DNA from: Flavobacteriaceae bacterium
GTDB lineage: Bacteria > Bacteroidota > Bacteroidia > Flavobacteriales > Flavobacteriaceae
Assembly (NCBI GenBank): GCA_030633225.1
Contig: DAOVTF010000093.1
Location: forward strand, 1-7,300
DNA length: 7,300 nucleotides
Direction of reading: 5' to 3'
Under the pieces are notes generated by a model that saw only the letters and a program-made list of their open reading frames with translations, ran no database searches and was not told the DNA's origin. The stretch's first letter is position 1; every line of letters starts with the position of its first letter. A program made the position numbers and the translations under genes. Of the stretch, positions 1 through 7,099 are shown piece by piece.

Positions 1-1220
1 ACTTGGTTGATCAAATGCATAAAAATGATATTGGTGTTATTTTAGATTGGGTACCGTCGCATTTCCCTTCAGATGATCATGGATTAGGCTTTTTTGATGG
101 AAGTCACTTGTATGAACATCCTGATCCCCGAAAGGGTTACCACCCCGATTGGAAAAGTCTGATATTTAATTATGGTCGTAATGAAGTACGATCGTTTTTA
201 ATAAGTAATGCATTTTTTTGGTTAGATAAATATCATATAGATGGTTTGCGAGTTGATGCCGTAGCTTCTATGGTTTATTTAGATTATTCAAGAGATGAAG
301 GTGAATGGGAGCCTAATGAATTTGGTGGCAGAGAAAATATAGATGCAGTAGAATTTTTAAAAGATTTTAATCAAGGAGTTTATTCTAATTTTGATGGAGT
401 TCAAACAATTGCGGAAGAATCAACTGCTTTTCCAGGAGTTACAAAACCGGTTTCAATAGGGGGATTAGGTTTTGGAATGAAATGGATGATGGGTTGGATG
501 CATGACACTCTCGAGTATTTTTCAAAAGACCCTATTTATAGAAAGCATCATCAAAATGAAATTACTTTCAGTTTGGCATATGCATTTTCTGAAAACTTTG
601 TACTTCCATTATCTCATGATGAAGTAGTTTATGGTAAAAAATCACTTTTAAATAGAATGCCTGGAGACGAGTGGCAAAAATTTGCTAATTTAAGAGTAAT
701 GTATGGTTTTATGTTTACACATCCGGGAACAAAATTATTGTTTATGGGTGGTGAATTTGGTCAATCAGAAGAGTGGAATTATGCTCAAAGTTTAGATTGG
801 CATTTATTACAATACAAGCCTCATAAAGGAATGCAGGCATTTGTAAAAGACTTGAATATATTGTATAAAAATTCACCATCTTTATATGAAAAGGCATTTA
901 GTGATGAAGGTTTTGAATGGATAAATTATGGTGATAGTGAGAACTCTGTAATTGCCTTTATCCGTAAAGGACATGATGAGATTAATGATATAATTGTAGT
1001 TTGTAATTTCACTTCCATTGAAAGAAAAATGTATAGAATTGGACTGCCTAGAAAAGGTAAATTAAAACAAATAATTAATAGCGATTTCAAAAAGTATTTT
1101 GGAAGTGGAATTAGTAATTCTAAAGAAATAAATATTGAAAAAACACCTAGAGATAACAAACCATTTTCGGCTGAAATAACATTACCTCCTTTGTCTATTG
1201 TCGCTTTTAAAATTTTATAA
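1..1220 (+). CDS. glgB: 1,4-alpha-glucan (glycogen) branching enzyme GlgB, C-terminal part; 5' end outside the window
   Basis: This cytoplasmic GH13 enzyme cuts an alpha-1,4-glucan chain and rejoins it as an alpha-1,6 branch during glycogen synthesis. The frame is open from base 3 with no real start, so the gene runs off the left edge. 405 residues are visible, against roughly 630-730 in the family, so the N-terminal CBM48 domain and the start of the barrel are missing. Visible in order (numbered from base 3): [11 protein letters not shown] (11-21), [13 protein letters not shown] with the nucleophile Asp85, TIAEEST with the acid/base Glu138, [10 protein letters not shown] with the transition-state-stabilising Asp206, and FMGGEFGQ (247-254). 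The last 100 or so residues form the usual C-terminal beta domain, ending at a TAA stop. The match to E. coli GlgB, as I recall it, is close and catalytically complete. The GH31 gene follows after 62 bp on the same strand with no clear promoter or terminator between them, so the two are probably co-transcribed. Confidence 0.97.
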   Translation, partial: LVDQMHKNDIGVILDWVPSHFPSDDHGLGFFDGSHLYEHPDPRKGYHPDWKSLIFNYGRNEVRSFLISNAFFWLDKYHIDGLRVDAVASMVYLDYSRDEGEWEPNEFGGRENIDAVEFLKDFNQGVYSNFDGVQTIAEESTAFPGVTKPVSIGGLGFGMKWMMGWMHDTLEYFSKDPIYRKHHQNEITFSLAYAFSENFVLPLSHDEVVYGKKSLLNRMPGDEWQKFANLRVMYGFMFTHPGTKLLFMGGEFGQSEEWNYAQSLDWHLLQYKPHKGMQAFVKDLNILYKNSPSLYEKAFSDEGFEWINYGDSENSVIAFIRKGHDEINDIIVVCNFTSIERKMYRIGLPRKGKLKQIINSDFKKYFGSGISNSKEINIEKTPRDNKPFSAEITLPPLSIVAFKIL

Positions 1221-1282
1221 ACAATCCTTTTACATCTTATTTAATTTCGTTTCATTTACACTCTTGAAATTTAAGCTCATTT

Positions 1283-3685
1283 ATGATTACTAATACCGAA
1301 TTAGAAAAGAAGGGAAATCTTTTTCCGTCAAAAATAATTTCTTGCAAAAAAGAAGTTGATACTTTTTATTTTGCAACTGATAATAAAGTAGTTCTTCAAT
1401 TAACAGTTTTAAGAAACAGTATTTTACGTTTTCGATATACGACTAATACTAATTTTGACAACGACTTTTCTTATGCAATAGACAAAAATGCAAGTAGAGG
1501 GTATAATCATTTAAGTACTAAAGAAGATGATAATTTTTATATAATTACAACTTCTAAACTAATATGTCATATTCAAAAAAATGATTTGCGTATTGTAATT
1601 TATGATGCTGTTGATAATTCTATAATATCACAAGATGAGTTTGGTTTTCACTGGGAAGAAAGTTATGAGCATGGAGGTAATATTGTTAAAATGAGTAAAG
1701 TGGCTCAAGAAGGTGAAAGTTATTACGGTTTAGGAGATAAACCTGTTCATTCTAACCTAAGAGGTAAAAGGTTTGAAAACTGGGCTACAGACTCTTATGC
1801 TTTTGGAAGAAGTGCCGATCCTATTTATAAGACAATACCTTTTTATATTGGGCTGCATCATAAAAAAGCTTACGGCGTATTTTTTGACAATACTTTTAGA
1901 TCATTTTTTGATTTTTGTCATGAACAACGACATATAACTAGTTTTTGGGCACAAGGAGGTGAAATGAATTATTATTTTATTTACGGACCAAAAATGAGGG
2001 ATGTAGTTTCAAGTTATTCTGATTTGACAGGAACACCAGAACTACCACCACTATGGGCATTAGGATTTCATCAATGTAAATGGAGTTATTATCCTGAATC
2101 AAGAGTAAAAGAAGTTGCTAAAAAATTTAGAGAATTAAAAATTCCTTGTGATGCTATTTATTTGGATATTGATTACATGGAAGGTTTTAGATGTTTTACT
2201 TGGAATAAAGAATACTTTCCAGACCCTAAAAGGATGGTAAAAGAATTAGCGGATGATGGATTTAAAACTGTTGCCATAATTGATCCCGGAATTAAAATTG
2301 ATGAGGATTATAGTATTTATAAAGAGGGAATTGAAAATGATTATTTCTGTAAAAGAGCTGATGGTCCATATATGAAAGGAAAAGTATGGCCTGGAGAATG
2401 TTATTTCCCAGATTATACCAATCCTAAAGTAAGAAAATGGTGGTCCGGCTTATTTAAAGAGTTAATTGGTGATATTGGTGTAAAAGGAGTTTGGAATGAT
2501 ATGAATGAACCTGCTGTAATGGAAGTTCCGAATAAAACTTTCCCTGACGATGTTCGTCATGATTATGATGGCAATCCGTGTAGTCATAGAAAAGCACATA
2601 ATATTTATGGAATGCAAATGGCCAAAGCTACTTATGAAGGGTTAAAAAAATACGCTTATCCAAAACGACCATTTGTTATTACTCGTTCTGCATATTCCGG
2701 TACGCAAAGATATTCTTCAACCTGGACAGGTGATAATATTGCAACTTGGGAACATTTATGGATAGCAAACATTCAAGCTCAACGAATGAGTTTGTCTGGT
2801 TATTCCTTTGTAGGATCTGATATTGGAGGATTTGCTGAACAACCTACGGGAGAATTATTTGCAAGATGGATTCAATTAGGTGTTTTTCACCCATTTTGTA
2901 GAACCCATTCATCTGGCGATCACGGCGAACAAGAACCATGGACATTTGACGATGAGGTTCTGAGCATTGTAAAGAAATTCATTGAAATTAGGTATGAGTT
3001 ATTGCCTTATTTATATACAGCTTTCTGGAGATATATTAATGAAGGTGTGCCAATATTAAAATCATTAGTTGTATTTGATCAGGATGATCAACAAACACAT
3101 GATAGATCTGATGAATTTATTTTTGGCGAAAAAATTCTAGTTTGCCCAATACTTGAGCCAAATGCAAAGGGTAGAAGAATGTATATTCCTAACGGAACAT
3201 GGTATAATTTCTGGGATGATCAAATAGTAAATGGAGGTAAAGAAACATGGGTAGATGCTGATATAGATAGCATACCTATTTTTATAAAAGAAGGAGCAAT
3301 TATTCCAAAATACCCCATTCAGCAATATGTTGGCGAAAAACAAATTGACGAGTTAACTCTAGATGTTTACTATAAGAAAGGTAAAGAAAAAAGTGAATTA
3401 TATGAAGATTTAAACGATGGGTACGATTATAAAAAAGGAAGATTTAGTTTGCGAAATTTTAATTTAGTAGGTAAATCGGACGAATTAATTATCCAACAAC
3501 ACAAATCAGGAAAATATATTACTACTTATAAAACTTTTAAAATGAAATTACATGGTTTACCATTTAATGTTTCTAAAATTCAAATTGACAACGAAGAAAT
3601 TGCTTTTGAAGATGTAAAAGTTAATGGCGATAATACCATTATTATTTCAAAGGATTTTACCGAACTACACATTATTGGAGGTTAA
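1283..3685 (+). CDS. GH31 alpha-glucosidase, cytoplasmic
   Basis: This is a retaining glycoside hydrolase that removes glucose from the non-reducing ends of alpha-glucosides. The neighbours suggest maltodextrin or glycogen oligosaccharides as substrate. At 800 residues it has the full GH31 layout: N-terminal beta-sandwich (about 1-250), a (beta/alpha)8 barrel beginning near PPLWALGFHQCKWSYY (W258), and C-terminal beta domains from about 600. The nucleophile is Asp406 in VWNDMNEP and the acid/base is Asp484 in WTGDN. Arg540 and His542 in FHPFCRTHSSG are the expected active-site residues. There is no signal peptide or lipobox (the N-terminus is MITNTELEKKGN), so it should act in the cytoplasm, unlike many exported Bacteroidota GH31 enzymes. 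The start is the first ATG after the glgB stop; no Shine-Dalgarno sequence is seen, which is normal for the phylum. GH31 also contains alpha-xylosidases and other specificities. The motifs favour alpha-glucosidase, but linkage preference cannot be read from sequence. Confidence 0.93.
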   Translation: MITNTELEKKGNLFPSKIISCKKEVDTFYFATDNKVVLQLTVLRNSILRFRYTTNTNFDNDFSYAIDKNASRGYNHLSTKEDDNFYIITTSKLICHIQKNDLRIVIYDAVDNSIISQDEFGFHWEESYEHGGNIVKMSKVAQEGESYYGLGDKPVHSNLRGKRFENWATDSYAFGRSADPIYKTIPFYIGLHHKKAYGVFFDNTFRSFFDFCHEQRHITSFWAQGGEMNYYFIYGPKMRDVVSSYSDLTGTPELPPLWALGFHQCKWSYYPESRVKEVAKKFRELKIPCDAIYLDIDYMEGFRCFTWNKEYFPDPKRMVKELADDGFKTVAIIDPGIKIDEDYSIYKEGIENDYFCKRADGPYMKGKVWPGECYFPDYTNPKVRKWWSGLFKELIGDIGVKGVWNDMNEPAVMEVPNKTFPDDVRHDYDGNPCSHRKAHNIYGMQMAKATYEGLKKYAYPKRPFVITRSAYSGTQRYSSTWTGDNIATWEHLWIANIQAQRMSLSGYSFVGSDIGGFAEQPTGELFARWIQLGVFHPFCRTHSSGDHGEQEPWTFDDEVLSIVKKFIEIRYELLPYLYTAFWRYINEGVPILKSLVVFDQDDQQTHDRSDEFIFGEKILVCPILEPNAKGRRMYIPNGTWYNFWDDQIVNGGKETWVDADIDSIPIFIKEGAIIPKYPIQQYVGEKQIDELTLDVYYKKGKEKSELYEDLNDGYDYKKGRFSLRNFNLVGKSDELIIQQHKSGKYITTYKTFKMKLHGLPFNVSKIQIDNEEIAFEDVKVNGDNTIIISKDFTELHIIGG

Positions 3686-3705
3686 TGCAACTGTATTTAT
3701 TTTTG
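3674..3705 (+). promoter_or_regulatory. Candidate sigma-A-type promoter for the phosphorylase-family gene
   Basis: TATTTTTG at 3698-3705 fits the Bacteroidota -7 consensus TAnnTTTG. ATTG at 3674-3677 could be the -33 element (consensus TTTG), with a 20-nt spacer. It overlaps the end of the GH31 gene and would give a leader of about 110 nt before the preferred start at 3821. In DNA this A+T-rich a chance match is quite possible, and read-through from glgB-GH31 could serve instead. Confidence 0.35.
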
Positions 3706-3820
3706 TAAAAACTTTAGAATAATTCATCAACTTATAACTAATACAATTAACCTAATTCCATAACGTTATTTTAAATAATTGATGTTTATTTGCATCATTA
3801 TAAATTTAATCAAGAAATCA

Positions 3821-5461
3821 ATGTCAAGTAAATATAGTACGTGGTATCACCCATATAAACCTGCCAAAGAATTTAATAAAAAAGTTGCCTATTTCAGTAT
3901 GGAATTTGGTATTCATCAGGCACTAAAGACCTATTCAGGAGGGTTGGGATATTTAGCAGGATCTCATATGCGTTCTGGTTTGGAGCTAAAACAAAATATG
4001 ATTGGTATTGGGATGTTATGGAAATATGGATATTACCAACAAGGAAGAAATGAGGATCAGACACTTAAAGTAAATTTTGTAGAGAAAAATTATAGTTTTT
4101 TAGAAGATACTGGTGTAGAAGTGGAAGTGAAATTACATGACAATCCTCATGTAAAAGTTCGTGCTTATATTCTTAAACCAGAGATATTTGGATCAGTTCC
4201 TATTTATTTTTTATCAACTGATGTAGATGGAAATGATTTTATATCAAGAACAATTACCGATCGTTTATACGATGCAAATGAATTGACGCGAGTTTCTCAA
4301 AGCATAGTTTTAGGTATTGGTGGAGCAAAAATTGTTGAAGCTCTTGGAGGAGCCGATGTATATCACCTTAATGAAGGTCATGCACTTCCGGCTTTTTATT
4401 ATTTGAAAAATCAGGGAGTGAAAAAAAGTCAAATGGTGTTAACTACACATACTCCTGAAAAAGCTGGAAATGAAGAACGAGATGCCAGACATTTAAATCG
4501 TTGTGGATTTTTTGGTAAGCATTTAAGTGAAGATGAACTGGTAAAAGAGATGGTAGGTGAGGGTGTTGTAAACTATACGGTTGCAGCACTTAGAATGTCT
4601 AAAAAGGCTAATGCAGTATCAAAACTACATGCTAAAGTAGCTAATGATATGTATAAAGATTTTAAAGGTGTAAGTAAAATTATTCCTATAACTAATGCTC
4701 AAAATCAAAAATTTTGGCAAGATGAGGAATTAAGGAAGTCATGGAAAAAGAAAAGTGTTAAAGCTTTTAAAGAACGAAAAATAGAATTAAAGAAAAATCT
4801 TTTTAATGAGGTTTTGAATCAAACTAAAAAGATATTTGATCCAAATGTATTAACTATTGTGTGGGCAAGACGTTTTGCCGGATATAAAAGAGCAGACCTT
4901 TTATTGCATGATATGAAAAGATTTGAAAAACTAATTTCAAATGAAAAATATCCTGTACAAATAATTTGGGCAGGAAAACCTTATCCATTGGATTTTCAAG
5001 GTATTGATGTCTTTAATCATTTGGTTTATTTAACAAAGTATAAATCTAATCTGGCAGTTTTAGTTGGTTATGAGATGGAACTCTCAAAAAATTTAAAAAT
5101 GGGATCAGATATTTGGCTAAATACACCAAGAATAACTAGAGAGGCCTCTGGAACCAGTGGTATGACCGCAGCTATGAATGGTTCAATAAACCTTTCTATT
5201 AATGATGGTTGGATGCCTGAATTTGCTAAAGATGAGATGAACTGTTTTATTTTACCTGAAGTAGATTATAAGTTGCCAGTTTGGGAACAAGACAAAATGG
5301 ATGTGGATAATTTATATGAATCTCTTGAAAATAAAGTATTACCAACATTTTACGATAATCCAAAAAAGTGGTCAAAAATTGTATTTAATGGTATTGATGA
5401 CGTAATTCCTGAATTTACAAGTAAAAGAATGGCTACTCAATATTATAAAGAACTTTATTAA
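3821..5461 (+). CDS. glgP: Short alpha-glucan phosphorylase-family (GT35-like) protein with the PLP lysine replaced
   Basis: The protein resembles the alpha-glucan family phosphorylases (TIGR02094 type), which convert terminal glucose of glycogen plus phosphate to glucose-1-phosphate. Motifs in order (546 residues, start at 3821): VAYFSMEFG (22-30), YSGGLGYLAGSH (38-49), LNEGHALPAF, TTHTPEKAG (His210), WARRFAGYKRADLL with Arg351 and Lys356 matching the phosphate-binding Arg569 and Lys574 of rabbit phosphorylase, IWAGKPYP, LNTPRITREASGTSGMT, and NDGWMPE. The lysine that should hold pyridoxal phosphate (MK in the family) is Thr449, although Glu441 and the glycine loop before it remain. The protein is also much shorter than the roughly 850-residue archaeal and mycobacterial members and has no N-terminal DUF3417-like region. 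An in-frame ATG at 3779 would add 14 hydrophobic residues (MMFICIIINLIKKS) unlike the family. I prefer 3821, where the peptide MSSKYSTWYHPYKPAKEF leads straight into the conserved fold. The family call is firm; phosphorylase activity is not established. Confidence 0.85.
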   Translation: MSSKYSTWYHPYKPAKEFNKKVAYFSMEFGIHQALKTYSGGLGYLAGSHMRSGLELKQNMIGIGMLWKYGYYQQGRNEDQTLKVNFVEKNYSFLEDTGVEVEVKLHDNPHVKVRAYILKPEIFGSVPIYFLSTDVDGNDFISRTITDRLYDANELTRVSQSIVLGIGGAKIVEALGGADVYHLNEGHALPAFYYLKNQGVKKSQMVLTTHTPEKAGNEERDARHLNRCGFFGKHLSEDELVKEMVGEGVVNYTVAALRMSKKANAVSKLHAKVANDMYKDFKGVSKIIPITNAQNQKFWQDEELRKSWKKKSVKAFKERKIELKKNLFNEVLNQTKKIFDPNVLTIVWARRFAGYKRADLLLHDMKRFEKLISNEKYPVQIIWAGKPYPLDFQGIDVFNHLVYLTKYKSNLAVLVGYEMELSKNLKMGSDIWLNTPRITREASGTSGMTAAMNGSINLSINDGWMPEFAKDEMNCFILPEVDYKLPVWEQDKMDVDNLYESLENKVLPTFYDNPKKWSKIVFNGIDDVIPEFTSKRMATQYYKELY

Positions 5462-5486
5462 TAATTCTGGTTTAGAAAAGAATATA

Positions 5487-5525
5487 AAAAAGGTCGTTAA
5501 AACCATAGATTTTAATGACCTTTTT
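5487..5525. terminator. Bidirectional intrinsic terminator between convergent genes
   Basis: AAAAAGGTCGTTAAAA (5487-5502) pairs with TTTTAATGACCTTTTT (5510-5525) over 16 bp, with one G-U wobble and a 7-nt loop (CCATAGA). The stem is bounded by an A-run on the left and a T-run on the right, so the RNA of either strand ends in a U-tract. It sits 26 bp after the phosphorylase-family stop and 28 bp beyond the stop of the minus-strand DUF6249-type gene, as expected for a shared terminator. Confidence 0.88.
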
Positions 5526-5553
5526 AATGGATTGATTTGAATCTAATTTTTAG

Positions 5554-5895
5554 TTATTCTTCATCGGTTTTATTATTTTTTTCAATAAGAGCATTACCTA
5601 CTAAAAATAAGCCTCCAAATAAAAATATCATTGATGGAAATGCTACTTCTTCACCTAAAGTTGTGTAATTAGATAATAGTGATCCCATCAATATGCCTAC
5701 ACCAATACCAACAGCTAACATACCTACTTTTAAAGTAATGTTGGTAAAACTTTTCTTTTTGGTTGCAAAAAGTGATGCATCGGCTCCTTTTTCTATTAAA
5801 GCCATTCGTTCTTTGTTTCTTGTACTTACCCAAACAAAAAATATTCCAAATATTGATGAGAATACTATTAGTGGGATTAAAATTGCTTCTGCCAT
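5554..5895 (-). CDS. Small three-TM-segment membrane protein, DUF6249 type
   Basis: This is a 113-residue inner-membrane protein of unknown function. Three hydrophobic segments are visible: about 4-24 (LIPLIVFSSIFGIFFVWV), 55-75 (glycine-rich, GMLAVGIGVGILMG) and 85-104 (FPSMIFLFGGLFLVG). Between the first two lies a charged cytoplasmic-type loop, RNKERMALIEKGADASLF (26-43). The KERMALIEKG segment is what I recall as characteristic of DUF6249 proteins, but I could not search to confirm it. The tail is hydrophilic and acidic (EKNNKTDEE). The ATG at 5895 places the first segment right at the N-terminus. It is divergent from the ECF sigma gene and has its own ECF-type promoter copy, which suggests it belongs to that regulon, perhaps as a membrane or envelope stress component. 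The role is inferred from context only. It converges on the phosphorylase-family gene and shares its terminator. Confidence 0.9.
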   Translation of the reverse strand: MAEAILIPLIVFSSIFGIFFVWVSTRNKERMALIEKGADASLFATKKKSFTNITLKVGMLAVGIGVGILMGSLLSNYTTLGEEVAFPSMIFLFGGLFLVGNALIEKNNKTDEE

Positions 5896-5930
5896 AATTA
5901 TAAATTTAAGTTATTTAATTTGTTTGGTAT

Positions 5931-5960
5931 TATGACGAAGTTGAAGTTAATGTGGTTACA
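5931..5960 (-). promoter_or_regulatory. ECF-type promoter for the DUF6249-type gene
   Basis: Read on the minus strand, TGTAACC (5960-5954) is the -35-like element and CGTCATA (5937-5931) the -10-like element, separated by exactly 16 nt. ECF promoters commonly have an AAC core at -35 and CGTC at -10 with this spacing. Transcription would start near 5925, about 30 nt before the ATG at 5895. No TAnnTTTG box is seen on this strand between 5896 and 6041. Confidence 0.72.
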
Positions 5961-6003
5961 CTTTTTTTGTAATAATTGTTAAATAAAAAATGTTGTTATA
6001 AAT

Positions 6004-6033
6004 TGTAACCAGATTCTAATTATGGGCGTCTGA
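6004..6033 (+). promoter_or_regulatory. ECF-type autoregulatory promoter of the sigma factor gene
   Basis: TGTAACC (6004-6010) and CGTCTGA (6027-6033) are separated by 16 nt, the same architecture as the divergent promoter on the other strand. The -10-like element ends only 8 nt before the sigma ATG at 6042, so the predicted start site (about 6038-6042) would give a leaderless or nearly leaderless mRNA. The match to a general ECF promoter, directly before an ECF gene, points to self-activation. Confidence 0.75.
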
Positions 6034-6041
6034 TATCAATA

Positions 6042-6617
6042 ATGGATACAATTTCGGATCAAATCTATATAGATAAAGTTTTACAAGGAGATACTAATGC
6101 TTTTTCTTATCTTATTGATAAGTATAAAAATATGGCATATACCATTGCTATTAAAATTGTTAAGAGTACAGAAGATGCCGAAGAAGTTGCTCAAGATAGT
6201 TTTTTAAAAGCTTTTCAAAAGCTAGATACATTTAAAGGAGAATCTAAATTTTCAACTTGGTTATATACTATTGTTTATAGAAATGCTATTTCAATGGTTC
6301 GTAAAAAGAAAATAACAACAACTGAAATTGATTCGTTTGTTTTAGATAATCATACAACTGATTTTGATTTCCCTCAGTTAGAGGCAATAAAAAATGGTGA
6401 ACAAAAAAAATATCTTACTGAAGCAATTAACAATTTACCTGAGATTGATGCTCTATTAATTACACTATTTTATTTAAATGAAAATACTTTAGAAGAAATT
6501 AAAGAGATTACTAATTTGACTAAAACCAATATAAAAGTAAAAATATTTAGAGCAAGGAAAAAGCTTTATAAAGAACTGTCGTTGTTGTTAAAAGATGAAT
6601 TAAGAGCCATAATATGA
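6042..6617 (+). CDS. ECF (extracytoplasmic function) RNA polymerase sigma factor
   Basis: This 191-residue sigma-70-family factor would direct RNA polymerase to a small regulon. Region sigma2 spans about 20-90: FSYLIDKYKNMAYTIA, then DAEEVAQDSFLKAFQKLDTF (core binding and -10 recognition), then FSTWLYTIVYRNAIS. An acidic, variable linker follows (about 95-120, with DNHTTDFDFPQLE). Region sigma4 spans about 122-178: AINNLPEIDALLITLFYL, then a helix-turn-helix LEEIKEITNLTKTNIKVKIFRARKKL. Length and order are typical of ECF factors, with no C-terminal extension. The ATG at 6042 is needed, because the next in-frame Met (residue 31) would cut into sigma2. Its stop overlaps the next gene's start (ATGA), the usual sign of translational coupling to a dedicated regulator. 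The ECF-type promoter directly upstream suggests autoregulation. The inducing signal cannot be read from sequence. Confidence 0.95.
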   Translation: MDTISDQIYIDKVLQGDTNAFSYLIDKYKNMAYTIAIKIVKSTEDAEEVAQDSFLKAFQKLDTFKGESKFSTWLYTIVYRNAISMVRKKKITTTEIDSFVLDNHTTDFDFPQLEAIKNGEQKKYLTEAINNLPEIDALLITLFYLNENTLEEIKEITNLTKTNIKVKIFRARKKLYKELSLLLKDELRAII

Positions 6618-7099
6618 AAGAGGATAAGAACATAGATAAATTGATTAAACAAAATATAGATATAGAAAAACCTTCTTTAGGTTTTTCAAATAAAGTTATG
6701 TCTCAAATCAAAGTTCTTGAATTAAAAAAAGAAAAAGCCTTTTCATCTTTAGTGCAAAAGAATCTTATTGAAATTCCTTCTTTAGATTTTACTTCAAATG
6801 TAATGTCGACTATTAACCAAGATTCAAAAATATCTATTTATAATCCGGTAATTGGTAAAAAAGCATGGTTTTTAATTGCTTCTTTTGTCTTAGTTTTGTT
6901 CAGTTATACAATATTTAATTTAGAGCTAACTCAGCCATATTTTCAAGATTTAGATAAGTATATTCCAAGTTATGATCTAGATTTTTCTATTGTATTACCA
7001 CCATTATTAACCTCTCCATTATTTGCAATAAGTATTTTTGCTTTAAGCTCACTTTTATTTTTAGATTATTTTATTAGAAATAGAAGACTTTCTTCATAA
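6614..7099 (+). CDS. Putative membrane anti-sigma factor (two TM segments, duplicated N-terminal motif)
   Basis: This 161-residue protein is probably an inner-membrane partner that holds the upstream sigma factor. The start ATG overlaps the sigma stop (ATGA), so the two are translated together. The N-terminal 80 or so residues are charged and soluble and contain two copies of a motif: PSLGFSNKVMSQI (20-32) and PSLDFTSNVMSTI (55-67), each preceded by a Lys/Asn/Ile-rich stretch. Two hydrophobic segments follow (about 84-103 and 127-152), separated by an acidic loop of about 24 residues (QPYFQDLDKYIPSYDLD). The protein ends in positively charged RNRRLSS. By the positive-inside rule both ends are cytoplasmic and the short loop is periplasmic. 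There is no Cys or His, so it is not a zinc-binding (ZAS) anti-sigma factor. I recognise no named domain. The anti-sigma call rests on position, coupling and topology. Confidence 0.75.
   Translation: MKEDKNIDKLIKQNIDIEKPSLGFSNKVMSQIKVLELKKEKAFSSLVQKNLIEIPSLDFTSNVMSTINQDSKISIYNPVIGKKAWFLIASFVLVLFSYTIFNLELTQPYFQDLDKYIPSYDLDFSIVLPPLLTSPLFAISIFALSSLLFLDYFIRNRRLSS

Noticed and set aside
926..1159. Minus-strand open frame of 77 codons inside glgB
   Set aside because: It lies opposite conserved GlgB coding sequence, has no promoter or recognisable protein, and is expected by chance in A+T-rich DNA.
3137..3343. Minus-strand open frame of 68 codons inside the GH31 gene
   Set aside because: It is antisense to the well-conserved GH31 C-terminal region, has no regulatory signals, and its composition looks like a shadow frame.
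3785..3792. TTTATTTG as an alternative -7 element close to the 3821 start
   Set aside because: It has one mismatch to TAnnTTTG and no TTG-type -33 element at the right distance. It remains possible but is weaker than the candidate at 3698.
3779..3820. Upstream start (ATG at 3779) for the phosphorylase-family gene
   Set aside because: The added residues (MMFICIIINLIKKS) are not family-like and do not make a plausible signal peptide for a cytoplasmic enzyme; the ATG at 3821 fits better.
5693..5935. Plus-strand open frame of 80 codons over the DUF6249-type gene
   Set aside because: It is the complement of a convincing three-TM-segment protein, and it runs through that gene's promoter region with no start signals of its own.
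6022..6033. Mini-ORF ATG GGC GTC TGA before the sigma gene
   Set aside because: It overlaps the predicted -10 element, so it would not be in the transcript.
6665..6687. Hairpin GAAAAACC-TTCTTTA-GGTTTTTC inside the start of the putative anti-sigma gene, possible attenuator
   Set aside because: The 8-bp, GC-poor stem lies within a coding motif that explains the sequence, and no T-run follows the stem.
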